Of a DNA stretch of 64,000 nucleotides, positions 16,218 to 25,050 are shown one piece after another. Every line of letters starts with the position of its first letter. The stretch's first letter is position 1. Location: assembly GCF_000333035.1 (NCBI RefSeq), contig NZ_BANU01000001.1, positions 1 through 64,000 on the forward strand, given 5' to 3'. Under the pieces are notes generated by a model that was not told the DNA's origin, made no database searches, and saw only the letters and a program-made list of their open reading frames with translations. Made by a program: the position numbers and the translations under genes. This stretch comes from Gordonia sihwensis NBRC 108236. GTDB taxonomy: Bacteria; Actinomycetota; Actinomycetes; Mycobacteriales; Mycobacteriaceae.

Positions 16218-16765
16218 CGGCGACCGCTTCCCCGGAACTCGTCACGCTGGACGCGGAGCGCGGTGATGGTGGTCGCGAGCCCGTCGTACTGCTCCACCAG
16301 CAGGACGAAGGCGACGGCGCGGCGCTCGTCGAGGTGCCGGCGCAGCGCCTGCCAGGTCTGATCGCCCAGGTCGCGCTCGGCGACGAGTTCGTCCACGGCC
16401 GACAGCAGGGTTCGCTCGCGGTCTCCCCAGCCGGCGTCGGGTCCCTCGAGGATCTGCTCGAACGCCTCAGCGGTGATCCCCGCGCGTGCCCCCAGACGTC
16501 GATGGTGGTCGAGCTCGTAGTCGCAGGAGCGCAGGTGGGCGACGCGGATGATGATCATCTCGGTCTCTTTGCGCGACAGTTCGCCGAACGGCATCATGCG
16601 CGACGAGTAGTGCAACCAACCGCGGAACAGGCCCCGGCTGCGGCCGAGCGTGGCGAAGATGTGCGGGTCGTCGGTGCCGGTGGCCAGGCCCATCGCGCGG
16701 ACCACCAGCCAGTTCACCGGGCCGAGTTCGAGCAGAGTGCCGGGGGCGACGCGAGGTGTGTTCAT
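16214..16765 (-). CDS. carboxymuconolactone decarboxylase (AhpD-like) family protein
   Basis: A 183-residue alpha-helical CMD-fold protein. The AhpD-type region reads RVAHLRSCDYELDHHRRLG, with one Cys and the following His; the usual CxxC is reduced to a single Cys, so a disulfide-type AhpD mechanism is unlikely. Rv0464c sits at the same place beside ramB in M. tuberculosis. It is coupled to the downstream methyltransferase. Confidence 0.82.
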   Translation of the reverse strand: MNTPRVAPGTLLELGPVNWLVVRAMGLATGTDDPHIFATLGRSRGLFRGWLHYSSRMMPFGELSRKETEMIIIRVAHLRSCDYELDHHRRLGARAGITAEAFEQILEGPDAGWGDRERTLLSAVDELVAERDLGDQTWQALRRHLDERRAVAFVLLVEQYDGLATTITALRVQRDEFRGSGRR

Positions 16766-16792
16766 GTCGACCCAAGGTAGTCCAGCCGCGGC

Positions 16793-18232
16793 TCACCCCG
16801 GCATGTACGGAGAAACCGTGCTGCGGTGTTCGTCGATCGCCAGATTGGCGCCGAGTTGTGGAAAGGCGCGCTGGGGGCAGTTGAGACGGTCGCAGACCCG
16901 GCACCCGGCGCCGATCGGCGTCGTTCGCGCATCGGTGCCGATCTCGGTGCCGTCGGAGTAGACGATGCGTCCGGCGTGGCGCAGTTCGCAGCCCATGCCG
17001 ATCGCGAACGACTTGCCGGGCTGCCCGTACCGCGCAGCGCGCCGCTCCACGGTGCGCGACACCCAGAAGTACTCGCGGCCGTCCGGCATCTCGGTGATCT
17101 GGGTCAGGATCTTGCCCGGCGAGACGAATGCCTCGTACACGTTCCAGAGCGGGCAGGTGCCGCCGCTGGAGGAGAAGTTGAAGCCGGTGGCCGACTGCCT
17201 CTTGGACATGTTCCCGGCGCGGTCGACGCGGACGAAGGTCCACGGGACTCCGCGCAGACTCGGCCGCTGGAGCGTCGAGAGCCGATGGCAGATGGTCTCG
17301 TACGAGACGGCGTAGAAGGCCGAGAGCCGTTCGATGTCGTAGCGGAAGTCCTCGGCCGCACCGTGGAACTGCCCGTAGGGCAGCATCGCGGCGGCGGCGA
17401 AGTAGTTGGCCAGCCCCTGTCGGCCGAGGGCCAAGGCGTCGTCTGTGGTGAACCCGCCGTCGGCCACGAGTTCGTCGATCAGATCGCCGAGCTCGAGGTA
17501 GGCCAGTTCCGCGGCGATCTTGAAGGTGCGCTGGCCGGCGGAGAGCGCCGCGGAGAATTCCAGCTGGCGCCGCTCGGGGTCGAACCGGTGCAGCACGTCG
17601 TCGCCCAGGTCCACGCGCCGGATGATCCGCACGCCGTGCCGGTCCTCGAGGCGCGAGGCCAGGCCGGCGCGGATGTCGGCCGAGTGCATGCGCATCCGCG
17701 AGGTCAGGTCCTCGGCGGCCTCGTCCAGTTCGTGCACGTAGTTGCGACGTTGGTAGAAGAAGTTGCGGACCTCCTCGTGCGGGGCGCTGATGGTTCCGCG
17801 CGTGCCGGAGTCGCCGCGACCGGCCGTCGCCGCCGCGAGTTGCTCGGAGACCACGCGGTACCGCTGGTAGATCCCGACCAGTGCTTCGGCGATCGCCCGG
17901 TGGCTGCCGACCAGCGACGCCACCTCACCCGCCTCGCTGGCGGCGGGATCGAAGTCGAGGTCCTCGTCCAGCAGTGCCTCCCGCAGTTCGGCGACGAGCC
18001 GGACGTCGTCCTGCGGGTCGAAGAAGTCGATGTCGAGTCCGAACAGGTCGGTGATCTTCGCCAGGACCGGGCCGGTCAGCGGCCGGTTGTCGTGCTCGAT
18101 CTGGTTCAGGTACGACGCGGAGATGCCCAGCATGCCCGCCAGGGCCTGCTGCGAGAGTCCGCGGTCGGCGCGGAGCCCGCGGATCCGCCCGCCGACGAAC
18201 ATCTTCTGGCCGGCCGGGTGTTCAGTGCTCAC
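16793..18232 (-). CDS. ramB: transcriptional regulator of acetate/glyoxylate metabolism
   Basis: Regulator of 479 residues. The N-terminal XRE HTH (LRADRGLSQQALAGMLGISASYLNQIEHDNR, about residues 20-50) is followed by an IrrE/short-chain-fatty-acid-regulator region and a Cys-containing C-terminal domain (GCRVCDRLNCPQR). Length and order match RamB. GTG 18232 is the start used; a Met ten residues later (MFVGGRIRG) is possible. RamB represses isocitrate lyase and related genes in corynebacteria and mycobacteria, and aceA lies 1.2 kb away with a TTTGCAAA site. Confidence 0.93.
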   Translation of the reverse strand: MSTEHPAGQKMFVGGRIRGLRADRGLSQQALAGMLGISASYLNQIEHDNRPLTGPVLAKITDLFGLDIDFFDPQDDVRLVAELREALLDEDLDFDPAASEAGEVASLVGSHRAIAEALVGIYQRYRVVSEQLAAATAGRGDSGTRGTISAPHEEVRNFFYQRRNYVHELDEAAEDLTSRMRMHSADIRAGLASRLEDRHGVRIIRRVDLGDDVLHRFDPERRQLEFSAALSAGQRTFKIAAELAYLELGDLIDELVADGGFTTDDALALGRQGLANYFAAAAMLPYGQFHGAAEDFRYDIERLSAFYAVSYETICHRLSTLQRPSLRGVPWTFVRVDRAGNMSKRQSATGFNFSSSGGTCPLWNVYEAFVSPGKILTQITEMPDGREYFWVSRTVERRAARYGQPGKSFAIGMGCELRHAGRIVYSDGTEIGTDARTTPIGAGCRVCDRLNCPQRAFPQLGANLAIDEHRSTVSPYMPG

Positions 18233-18279
18233 GCGATGTGCCTCCCTCCCCGCGGCTCTCCGCCGGGTACGGTGCCGGT

Positions 18280-19053
18280 GTGCTTCGCTCCATTCTGTCC
18301 CGTTCCGCACTCGCCCGTACCACCGCACTCGCGGCCGCCTGCGCGGGTCTGATCGGCGTCGCCGGATGCGGGGACGGCAGTGCGCAGGAGCCGACGTTGC
18401 CCAGCCTGCTGCTCACCAGCGATCAGCTGCCGCCGGACTTCACCGCGGTTCCGATGATGGTCAACGATCTGATCGTGTCGAATCGCAGCACGCTGGAACA
18501 GTCGAAGACGGTGGCCTTCACCCCGCCGGAGTGCGCGCCCACCGCTGATGCCGAGTTCAATCCGCAACTGACCGAGGACAACTCGGCTCTGCTGGTGGCG
18601 CGATCGGACACCGGAGTCTTCAGTGAACTGCTCTCTAGCGTCCGCCGCGACATCGATGCGGACCGTCGTGCGACGACGGGCCCGTGCGCGGTCGTGACGG
18701 CGGTTCCCAGCAAGGGCACGCTGGCCGGGGCGCACATCGTGACCACGACGGTGGAACTGCCCGCGCTCCGCGACTCGGCCGTGGAGCAGTCGTTCCTGGT
18801 GCGCAGCGATTCGGTGACCACGCTGCCCGGCGGCGCCGTCCGCGCCCGCGCGGGTCTGATGGGCAATATCCTGGTCCGGCGGCCCAGCGGCGAGACCGTC
18901 ACGCTGCAGCTGGGTCTGTCGACCGACGAACGCGCCGTCAGCGAGCAGGAGCGCACGGCGGTGGTTCCGGGTTCGGCGCTCGTCGCGGCGCCAGTGACCG
19001 ACGACGAGTTCGTGCGGCTCGTTCGAGACGCCGTCACGCGTGCCGCACGCTGA
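18280..19053 (+). CDS. predicted lipoprotein of unknown function
   Basis: Secreted protein of 257 residues from GTG 18280 (VLRSILSRSALAR...), with a signal peptide ending in the lipobox VAGC. An ATG at 18238 is in frame but only 5 bp from the divergent ramB start. The mature part is Ser/Thr-rich with a few Cys (PPECAPT, TGPCAV), in the style of the actinobacterial outer lipoproteins that lie beside core genes. I do not recognise a catalytic motif. Position matches Rv0466's slot but not its sequence as far as I can judge. Confidence 0.72.
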   Translation: MLRSILSRSALARTTALAAACAGLIGVAGCGDGSAQEPTLPSLLLTSDQLPPDFTAVPMMVNDLIVSNRSTLEQSKTVAFTPPECAPTADAEFNPQLTEDNSALLVARSDTGVFSELLSSVRRDIDADRRATTGPCAVVTAVPSKGTLAGAHIVTTTVELPALRDSAVEQSFLVRSDSVTTLPGGAVRARAGLMGNILVRRPSGETVTLQLGLSTDERAVSEQERTAVVPGSALVAAPVTDDEFVRLVRDAVTRAAR

Positions 19054-19416
19054 TCTTCCGTCCTTTCGCGCCGCGGCCGTCTGTGAAGTGCCGCACTTTC
19101 GGCCGCGGTGCCCGTCGCCGCCGAGTGCCGCGGTCGGTGTCGCGCGGCCGAGCGTCCCGCGACAAGTTTTCCCAGTACGCGCGTACTTTTTTGAGATTCG
19201 GCCCGTGAGGTTCACACATCAATATTTACAAGCTTTGCAAAACCCGTCGGTAACATGCCCGTTATTTGCATCCATGTAGGGATTGAACTGCAGGTTTTCC
19301 CTATGGCAACCTGATGTCAGGCATCGCCTCAAGGTGTCAACCGGTTCGCAAGAATCGGATGGGGCCGTAAACCCTCAAAGCACTGCGATCGAGCAGTTCT
19401 AACGAAAGCGAAGGCT
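19054..19416 (+). promoter_or_regulatory. aceA upstream region with RamB-like site
   Basis: No gene is visible in these 363 bp. TTTGCAAA at 19234-19241, in the context AAGCTTTGCAAAACC, matches the core of the published RamB motif. A second TTTGCA lies at 19264-19269. The AT-rich stretch 19210-19340 contrasts with the flanks and should contain the promoter. Regulation by the nearby RamB is inferred. Confidence 0.6.
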
Positions 19417-20709
19417 ATGAGCAACGTCGGAAAGCCGCGTACCGCCGCCGAGATCCAGCAGGACTGGGACACCAACCCCCGCTGGAAGGGCATCAAGCGC
19501 GATTACACCGCGGAGCAGGTCGCTGAGCTCCAGGGCAACGTCGTCGAGGAGCACACGCTCGCCCGCCGCGGCGCGGAGATCCTGTGGGAAGGCGTCACCA
19601 AGGGTGACGACAGCTACATCAACGCGCTCGGCGCACTGACCGGCAACATGGCCGTGCAGCAGGTCCGCGCGGGCCTCAAGGCCATCTACCTGTCGGGCTG
19701 GCAGGTCGCCGGTGACGCGAACCTCTCGGGCCACACCTACCCGGACCAGTCGCTGTACCCGGCCAACTCGGTGCCGTCGGTGGTCCGCCGCATCAACAAT
19801 GCGATGCTGCGCGCCGACGAGATCGCTCGCGTCGAGGGCGACGACTCGGTCGACAACTGGGTCGTGCCGATCGTGGCCGACGGTGAGGCCGGCTTCGGTG
19901 GCGCTCTCAACGTCTACGAGCTGCAGAAGGCCATGATCGCCGCGGGTGCCGCAGGCACCCACTGGGAGGATCAGCTGGCTTCGGAGAAGAAGTGCGGCCA
20001 CCTCGGCGGCAAGGTGCTGATCCCGACCCAGCAGCACATCCGCACCCTGACCTCGGCGCGTCTGGCCGCCGACGTCGCCAACACCCCGACCGTCGTCGTC
20101 GCCCGCACCGACGCCGAGGCCGCCACCCTGATCACCTCGGACGTCGACGAGCGCGACCGTCCGTTCATCACCGGTGAGCGCACCTCCGAGGGCTTCTACA
20201 ACGTCAAGAACGGCATCGAGCCCTGCATCGCTCGCGCCAAGGCCTACGCTCCGTACGCCGACCTGATCTGGATGGAGACCGGCAAGCCCGACCTGGCCCT
20301 CGCGAAGCAGTTCGCCGAGGCCGTCAAGGCCGAGTACCCGGACCAGCTCCTGGCCTACAACTGCTCGCCTTCCTTCAACTGGAAGCAGCACCTGGACGAC
20401 GACACCATCGCCAAGTTCCAGAACGAGCTGGGCGCGATGGGCTTCAAGTTCCAGTTCATCACGCTGGCCGGCTTCCACGCCCTCAACTACTCGATGTTCG
20501 ATCTGGCCTACGGCTACGCTCGCGAGCAGATGAAGGCGTACGTCGACCTGCAGGAGCGCGAGTTCGCTGCCGAGGAGCGCGGTTACACCGCTACCAAGCA
20601 CCAGCGTGAGGTCGGTGCCGGCTACTTCGACAAGATCGCCACCACCGTCGACCCGAACACCTCGACCGCGGCTCTGAAGGGCTCGACCGAAGAGGGACAG
20701 TTCCACTAG
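19417..20709 (+). CDS. aceA: isocitrate lyase
   Basis: Glyoxylate-shunt enzyme of 430 residues cleaving isocitrate to glyoxylate and succinate; in mycobacteria it also acts as methylisocitrate lyase. The catalytic Cys193 lies in KKCGH, and substrate loops YNCSPSFNW and the Mg-binding VARTDAEAA are present. Length is that of the short prokaryotic ICL1 class. It is needed to grow on acetyl-CoA and propionyl-CoA from fatty acids or steroid, which fits the rest of the window. A hairpin terminator separates it from fadB2. Confidence 0.97.
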   Translation: MSNVGKPRTAAEIQQDWDTNPRWKGIKRDYTAEQVAELQGNVVEEHTLARRGAEILWEGVTKGDDSYINALGALTGNMAVQQVRAGLKAIYLSGWQVAGDANLSGHTYPDQSLYPANSVPSVVRRINNAMLRADEIARVEGDDSVDNWVVPIVADGEAGFGGALNVYELQKAMIAAGAAGTHWEDQLASEKKCGHLGGKVLIPTQQHIRTLTSARLAADVANTPTVVVARTDAEAATLITSDVDERDRPFITGERTSEGFYNVKNGIEPCIARAKAYAPYADLIWMETGKPDLALAKQFAEAVKAEYPDQLLAYNCSPSFNWKQHLDDDTIAKFQNELGAMGFKFQFITLAGFHALNYSMFDLAYGYAREQMKAYVDLQEREFAAEERGYTATKHQREVGAGYFDKIATTVDPNTSTAALKGSTEEGQFH

Positions 20710-20750
20710 GAACCGACGCGACCTTCGCTTGAAAGGTTGACGATCTCGTG

Positions 20751-20798
20751 ATGATCCCGGGGCAGTGGGGTATTGAACCCCAACTGCCCCGGGATCAT
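20751..20798 (+). terminator. terminator of aceA
   Basis: TGATCCCGGGGCAGT-GGGGT pairs with ACCCCAACTGCCCCGGGATCA around loop ATTGA, about 20 pairs with one bulged base. It lies 42 bp after the aceA stop. Confidence 0.85.
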
Positions 20799-20867
20799 TG
20801 CTAAACAGGTAGTACTCCGCCGTTCGCGCGGCGCGACACGTCAGACAACACTTCAGGAGCCTTCACA

Positions 20868-21749
20868 ATGGCAGGTGAGAAGATTTCACGCGTCGGTATC
20901 ATCGGCGCAGGTCAGATGGGTGCAGGTATCGCCGAAGTGTGTGCCCGCGCGAACGCCGACGTCCTCGTCTACGAGTCGACGCGCGAACTCGCCGCGGCCG
21001 GCCGCTCCCGTATCCTCCGCTCCCTCGACCGCGGCGTCAGCAGCGGCAAACTCACCGAGCGCGAGCGCGAGCAGGCCTCGTGGCGCCTGCGGTTCACCTC
21101 CGACCTCGGAGACTTCGCCGACCGCCAGCTGGTGGTCGAGGCGATCATCGAGGACGAGGAGGTCAAGACACAGATCTTCCGGGAACTCGACAAGGTGGTG
21201 ACCGACCCCAACGCGGTACTGGCCTCCAATACCTCGTCGATCCCGATCATGAAGCTCGGCATGGCGACCGAGAACGCGAGCCGGGTCATCGGCATGCACT
21301 TCTTCAATCCGGTCCCGGTGCTGCCCCTCGTCGAATTGGTGACCACGCTGATGACCTCCACCGAGGTCAGCGAGCGCGCCGAGGCCTTCGCGCACGACGT
21401 GCTCGGCAAGCAGGTGGTCCGCTCGTCCGACCGTTCCGGCTTCGTGGTCAACGCGCTGCTGGTGCCGTACCTGCTGTCGGCGGTGCGCATGGTGGAGAGC
21501 GGATTCGCCACGGTGGAGGACATCGACAAGGCGATGGTGCTCGGCTGCGCACATCCGATGGGTCCGCTCAAGCTCACGGACCTCGTCGGGCTCGACACCG
21601 TCAAGGCGATCGCCGACAGCATGTACGAGGAGTTCAAGGAACCGCTGTACTCGCCGCCGCCGCTGCTGCTGCGCATGGTCGAGGCAGGGCGTCTGGGTAA
21701 GAAGTCCGGTCGCGGTTTCTATCAGTACGGCGACGGCGCGGCCAAGTAG
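20868..21749 (+). CDS. fadB2: 3-hydroxybutyryl-CoA dehydrogenase
   Basis: NAD-dependent 3-hydroxyacyl-CoA dehydrogenase of 293 residues. The Rossmann motif VGIIGAGQMGAGIAEV starts at residue 9, the catalytic His is in VIGMHFFNPVPVLPLVE, and the C-terminal domain carries GRLGKKSGRGFYQY. It acts in short-chain beta-oxidation or butyrate/PHB metabolism. Gene order ramB-icl-fadB2 is as in M. tuberculosis (Rv0465c-Rv0468). The metE homologue starts 9 bp after its stop, so the two are probably one transcript. Confidence 0.95.
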   Translation: MAGEKISRVGIIGAGQMGAGIAEVCARANADVLVYESTRELAAAGRSRILRSLDRGVSSGKLTEREREQASWRLRFTSDLGDFADRQLVVEAIIEDEEVKTQIFRELDKVVTDPNAVLASNTSSIPIMKLGMATENASRVIGMHFFNPVPVLPLVELVTTLMTSTEVSERAEAFAHDVLGKQVVRSSDRSGFVVNALLVPYLLSAVRMVESGFATVEDIDKAMVLGCAHPMGPLKLTDLVGLDTVKAIADSMYEEFKEPLYSPPPLLLRMVEAGRLGKKSGRGFYQYGDGAAK

Positions 21750-21758
21750 GCGTGCGCC

Positions 21759-24080
21759 ATGACACGCGCTGACGGCATCGAGTACGGGTCATCGATTCTC
21801 GGGTACCCGAGAATCGGTGCGCGCCGCGAACTGAAATTCGCGCTCGAGGACTACTGGCACGGCTCCGGCGATCGCGGGAAGCTCCTCGCCGCCGGCCGTG
21901 AGCTCGCCGAGTCGACGTGGCGTGAGCTCGCCGCCACCGGTCTCGAGCAGGTTCCGGGCAACACCTTCTCGTTCTACGACCACGTTCTCGACAACGCGCT
22001 GATGTTCGGGATGGTGCCGCGTCGCTTCGAGCCGCTGCACGCCGAGCTCGATCCGATCGACTTCTACTTCGCGATGGCTCGCGGCAAGCCCGACTTCCCG
22101 CCGTTGGAGCTGATCAAGTACTTCGACACCAACTACTACTACCGGCAGCCGGAGGTCGGCCCGGACACCGAGTTCTCGCTCGGCCGAGCGGGTTGGCTCA
22201 GCGAGAACCTGCTCGACGAGCATGCGCGCGCCGCGGAAGCGGGCATCGAACTGCGACCGATCATGCTGGGGCCGGTCAGCCTGCTGCTGATGAGCAAGCC
22301 GGCGGCCGACGCACCGGAAGGGTTCCGTCCGCTCGACCGGCTCGACGACCTGCTCGAGGTGTACATCGAGTTGTTCGAGAAGCTGGCCAAGCAGAACACC
22401 AAGTGTGTTCAGCTCGACGAGCCCGCTTTCACCTCCGACCGCACCGACGCCGATCTCGCGGCGCTCGCCCGCGCCTACGACCGACTCGGCGGCGCGGGGC
22501 TGCGTCCGCGGATCCTCGTCACCGGCGAGTACGGCGATCTGGGCCCGGCGCTCCCGATTCTCGCGGCGTCCAAGATCGAGGCGATCGGTCTCGATCTCGT
22601 GTCCGCGCCCATGACGCCGAGCATGCTGATGGAGATCGCCGGGCTCCGCCGCAAGCGGCTGTACGCGGGGGTGATCGACGGCCGCAACGTCTGGAAGGCG
22701 GCCAAGGGCGGGAAGCTCGACTACCTGCTCCAGATCAAGAAGGTGATCCCCGATCTCGTCGTGTCGACGTCGTGCACCCTGATGCACGTCCCGGTCGACA
22801 AGCTCATCGAACCCGACCTTCCCGGCGATGTGGCCGACCGGCTCTCGTTCGCCAAGCAGAAGGTCGCCGAGGTGATCGCGCTGGCGAAGGCGATCTCCGA
22901 GGGGGCGCCCGAACACTGGTACACGCGTCCGGCGACCGTCCACTTCAAGCTCAAGCACGAGGTCCGTCAACGAGTCGCCAATATCCGACCGGACCAGCGC
23001 GAACGAGCTCCGTACGCCGAACGCCGGAGGGCCCAGGCCGCAGTCCTCGGGCTGCCGCCGGTGCCGACGTGCACGCTGGGGTCGTTTCCGCAGACCGCGG
23101 ACATCCGACGCGCCCGGTACTACTACGGGCAGGGTCGGCTCACCTGGGACGAGTACGCCGAGCGGCTCCGCGAGGAGATCCGGCGGGTCATCGAGTTGCA
23201 GGAGGACATCGGGCTCGACGTCCTCGTCCACGGTGAACCCGAGCGCAACGACATGATCCAGTACTTCGCCGAACTGATGGAGGGCTACGCCTTCACCCAC
23301 ATGGGCTGGGTCCAGGTATACGGCTCGCGATACGTCCGGCCGCCGATCCTCTACGGCGATGTGAAGCGGCGGGGTCCGATGACGATCGAATGGATCACCT
23401 ACGCGCAGTCGCTGACCGACAAGCCCGTCAAGGGCATTCTCACCGGCCCGGTCACGATGCTCGCACGGTCGTTCGTCCGGCAGGACCAGCCGCTGTACGA
23501 GACCGCCGAGCAACTGGCGCTGGCCGTCCGCGACGAGGTGGCGGATCTGGAGCGGGCGGGAATCAAGATCATCCAGGTCGACGAGCCGTCGATCCGGGAG
23601 TTGCTGCCTCTGCGCGAACGGGGCCGCGAAGGCTATCTCGACTGGGCGGTCGCGGCGTTCAAACTGGCGGTCGGCGGCGCGAAACCCGAGACGCAGATCC
23701 ACACGCACCTCGGCTACTCCTCGATCGCCGAAGTTGTCGAGGCGTTCAACGCGATGGACGCCGACGTCACGTCGATCGTGGCGACGCGGTCCATCGACTG
23801 GGTGCTGAGCGAACTGACCGAGCACGGCACCGCCATCGAGCGCGGGGTGGGGCCGGGGGTTTACGAGAGCCGCAGCGCGGTGATCCCGGACATCGACACG
23901 ATCGACGACCGTCTCACCCGGGCCGCGTCGGCGATTCCGATCGATCGGCTCTGGGCCAACCCGGACGGCGGATTGAAGACGCGGCACTACTGGCAACTGG
24001 AACCGGCACTCCGCAACATGGTTGCTGCAGCACGCAGGTTGCGGCGTCGGATGGACGCTGACAAAGCGCCTAAGGCGTAG
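21759..24080 (+). CDS. MetE-like protein lacking zinc ligands
   Basis: A 773-residue homologue of cobalamin-independent methionine synthase with both barrels: N-terminal LGYPRIGARRELKFALEDYW and C-terminal TLGSFPQT, GEPERNDM, IQVDEPSIRE. Compared with E. coli MetE as I remember it, zinc ligands Cys643, Glu665 and Cys726 are Gly652 (HTHLGYS), Val674 (SIVATRS) and Gly737 (NPDGGLKTR); only the His remains (His650). The folate-stacking Trp561 is Arg570 (MLARSF), and the conserved His of GVYDIHSP is Arg (GVYESRS). Homocysteine-contact residues appear kept. Canonical methyl transfer is therefore unlikely. The gene follows fadB2 by 9 bp and has no cobalamin riboswitch of its own. A divergent, perhaps neofunctionalised paralogue is the best reading. 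Confidence 0.9.
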   Translation: MTRADGIEYGSSILGYPRIGARRELKFALEDYWHGSGDRGKLLAAGRELAESTWRELAATGLEQVPGNTFSFYDHVLDNALMFGMVPRRFEPLHAELDPIDFYFAMARGKPDFPPLELIKYFDTNYYYRQPEVGPDTEFSLGRAGWLSENLLDEHARAAEAGIELRPIMLGPVSLLLMSKPAADAPEGFRPLDRLDDLLEVYIELFEKLAKQNTKCVQLDEPAFTSDRTDADLAALARAYDRLGGAGLRPRILVTGEYGDLGPALPILAASKIEAIGLDLVSAPMTPSMLMEIAGLRRKRLYAGVIDGRNVWKAAKGGKLDYLLQIKKVIPDLVVSTSCTLMHVPVDKLIEPDLPGDVADRLSFAKQKVAEVIALAKAISEGAPEHWYTRPATVHFKLKHEVRQRVANIRPDQRERAPYAERRRAQAAVLGLPPVPTCTLGSFPQTADIRRARYYYGQGRLTWDEYAERLREEIRRVIELQEDIGLDVLVHGEPERNDMIQYFAELMEGYAFTHMGWVQVYGSRYVRPPILYGDVKRRGPMTIEWITYAQSLTDKPVKGILTGPVTMLARSFVRQDQPLYETAEQLALAVRDEVADLERAGIKIIQVDEPSIRELLPLRERGREGYLDWAVAAFKLAVGGAKPETQIHTHLGYSSIAEVVEAFNAMDADVTSIVATRSIDWVLSELTEHGTAIERGVGPGVYESRSAVIPDIDTIDDRLTRAASAIPIDRLWANPDGGLKTRHYWQLEPALRNMVAAARRLRRRMDADKAPKA

Positions 24081-24083
24081 ATT

Positions 24084-24235
24084 CTGCTAGCAGTGAGCTA
24101 AAGGGTTGCGCTGGGGCGGACGGGTGGTAGTTGCGCAAGAAACCACGGTGAACACGACGTTTATTGCAGGCGGAAGTACTTTCAGTAGCAGTGACATCGA
24201 CCACTCACACGCTCCTAGCGCTAGCATTTGCTAGC
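24084..24235. promoter_or_regulatory. palindromic elements upstream of hbhA
   Basis: The 203-bp gap contains CTGCTAGCAG (24084-24093) and GCTAGC-ATTT-GCTAGC (24220-24235). The latter is 49 bp before the hbhA start and could be an operator. The cognate protein is unknown. Confidence 0.4.
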
Positions 24236-24283
24236 ACATTGACGCACACTGGTGGTGCAAGTTAAAGCAAGCAAGGAGTTGCC

Positions 24284-24973
24284 ATGAGCACCGCCGAACG
24301 TACTCTGCCCACCCCGGTCTACGCCGTCGTCGGCGCCGGCGACGTCGCCGTCCAGGAAGTCAAGGACGCCCTCGCCGAGCTGAAGAACCGCGCCCAGGCC
24401 TCGCGCGAGCGCACCCAGAGCCGCCTGGACGAGACCCGTAGCCGGATCACCGATCTGCCGACCGAGTTCCCGTCGATCGAGGAACTGCGCGCCAAGCTGA
24501 CCGCTGACGAACTGCGCAAGGTCGCCGAGCCCTACATCGAGGCCACCACCGGCCTGTACAACTCGCTCGCCGAGCGCGGCGAGAGCGCCGTGGAGCGTCT
24601 TCGCCAGACCCCGTACGTCGAGGAGAACCTGGCTCGCGTCGAGAAGGTCTACAACGACGCCGTCGACCTGACCGAGGACGCCCTGGGCGCCGTCTCGACC
24701 CAGACCCGTGCCGTGGGCGAGCGCGCTGCCGCACTCGCCGGCCGCGCCGCCGACCGCGTCGAGGATGCGGCTGTCGCCGCCGACGAGGTCTCCGAGAAGC
24801 TGCAGGAGACCGCGGCGGACATCGAGAAGGCCGGCACCAAGGCCAAGGCCGACGCCGATGCCGCCGCCAAGAAGGTGAGCACCGCTGCCGCGCGCAAGCC
24901 GGCTCCGGCCAAGAAGGCCACCCCGGCCAAGAAGGCCGCGCCCGCCAAGAAGGCTGCGCCGACCGAGAAGTAG
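24284..24973 (+). CDS. hbhA: heparin-binding haemagglutinin
   Basis: Surface-associated adhesin of 229 residues. A long coiled-coil covers about residues 20-185 with few aromatic residues, then a Lys/Ala/Pro tail of PAKKAxPAKKA repeats (about 195-229), which binds sulfated glycans in mycobacterial HbhA. There is no signal peptide, as in HbhA. The position downstream of icl and fadB2 agrees with Rv0475. In non-pathogens the family is linked to aggregation, lipid droplets or growth-pole effects; which applies here is not visible. Confidence 0.9.
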   Translation: MSTAERTLPTPVYAVVGAGDVAVQEVKDALAELKNRAQASRERTQSRLDETRSRITDLPTEFPSIEELRAKLTADELRKVAEPYIEATTGLYNSLAERGESAVERLRQTPYVEENLARVEKVYNDAVDLTEDALGAVSTQTRAVGERAAALAGRAADRVEDAAVAADEVSEKLQETAADIEKAGTKAKADADAAAKKVSTAAARKPAPAKKATPAKKAAPAKKAAPTEK

Positions 24974-24989
24974 TTCCGGTCCGCCGAAA

Positions 24990-25021
24990 CGGCCCCGACA
25001 CTCGAGAGAGTGCCGGGGCCG
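24990..25021. terminator. bidirectional terminator between hbhA and ipdC
   Basis: CGGCCCCGACACTC pairs with GAGTGCCGGGGCCG (one mismatch) around GAGA. It lies between two convergent genes, 17 bp after the hbhA stop and 30 bp after the ipdC stop. Confidence 0.8.
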
Positions 25022-25050
25022 ATTCGTTGTCTGCGGAGCGTGGGAGACGC

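Noticed and set aside
19201..19216. GTGAGGTTCAC as a GlxR/CRP site upstream of aceA
   Set aside because: The half-sites are 3 bp apart, while the family needs about 6.
21789..23996. 735-codon open frame on the minus strand opposite the metE homologue
   Set aside because: Shadow of a long GC-rich gene: no family motif, no RBS, and the plus-strand protein is clearly MetE-like.
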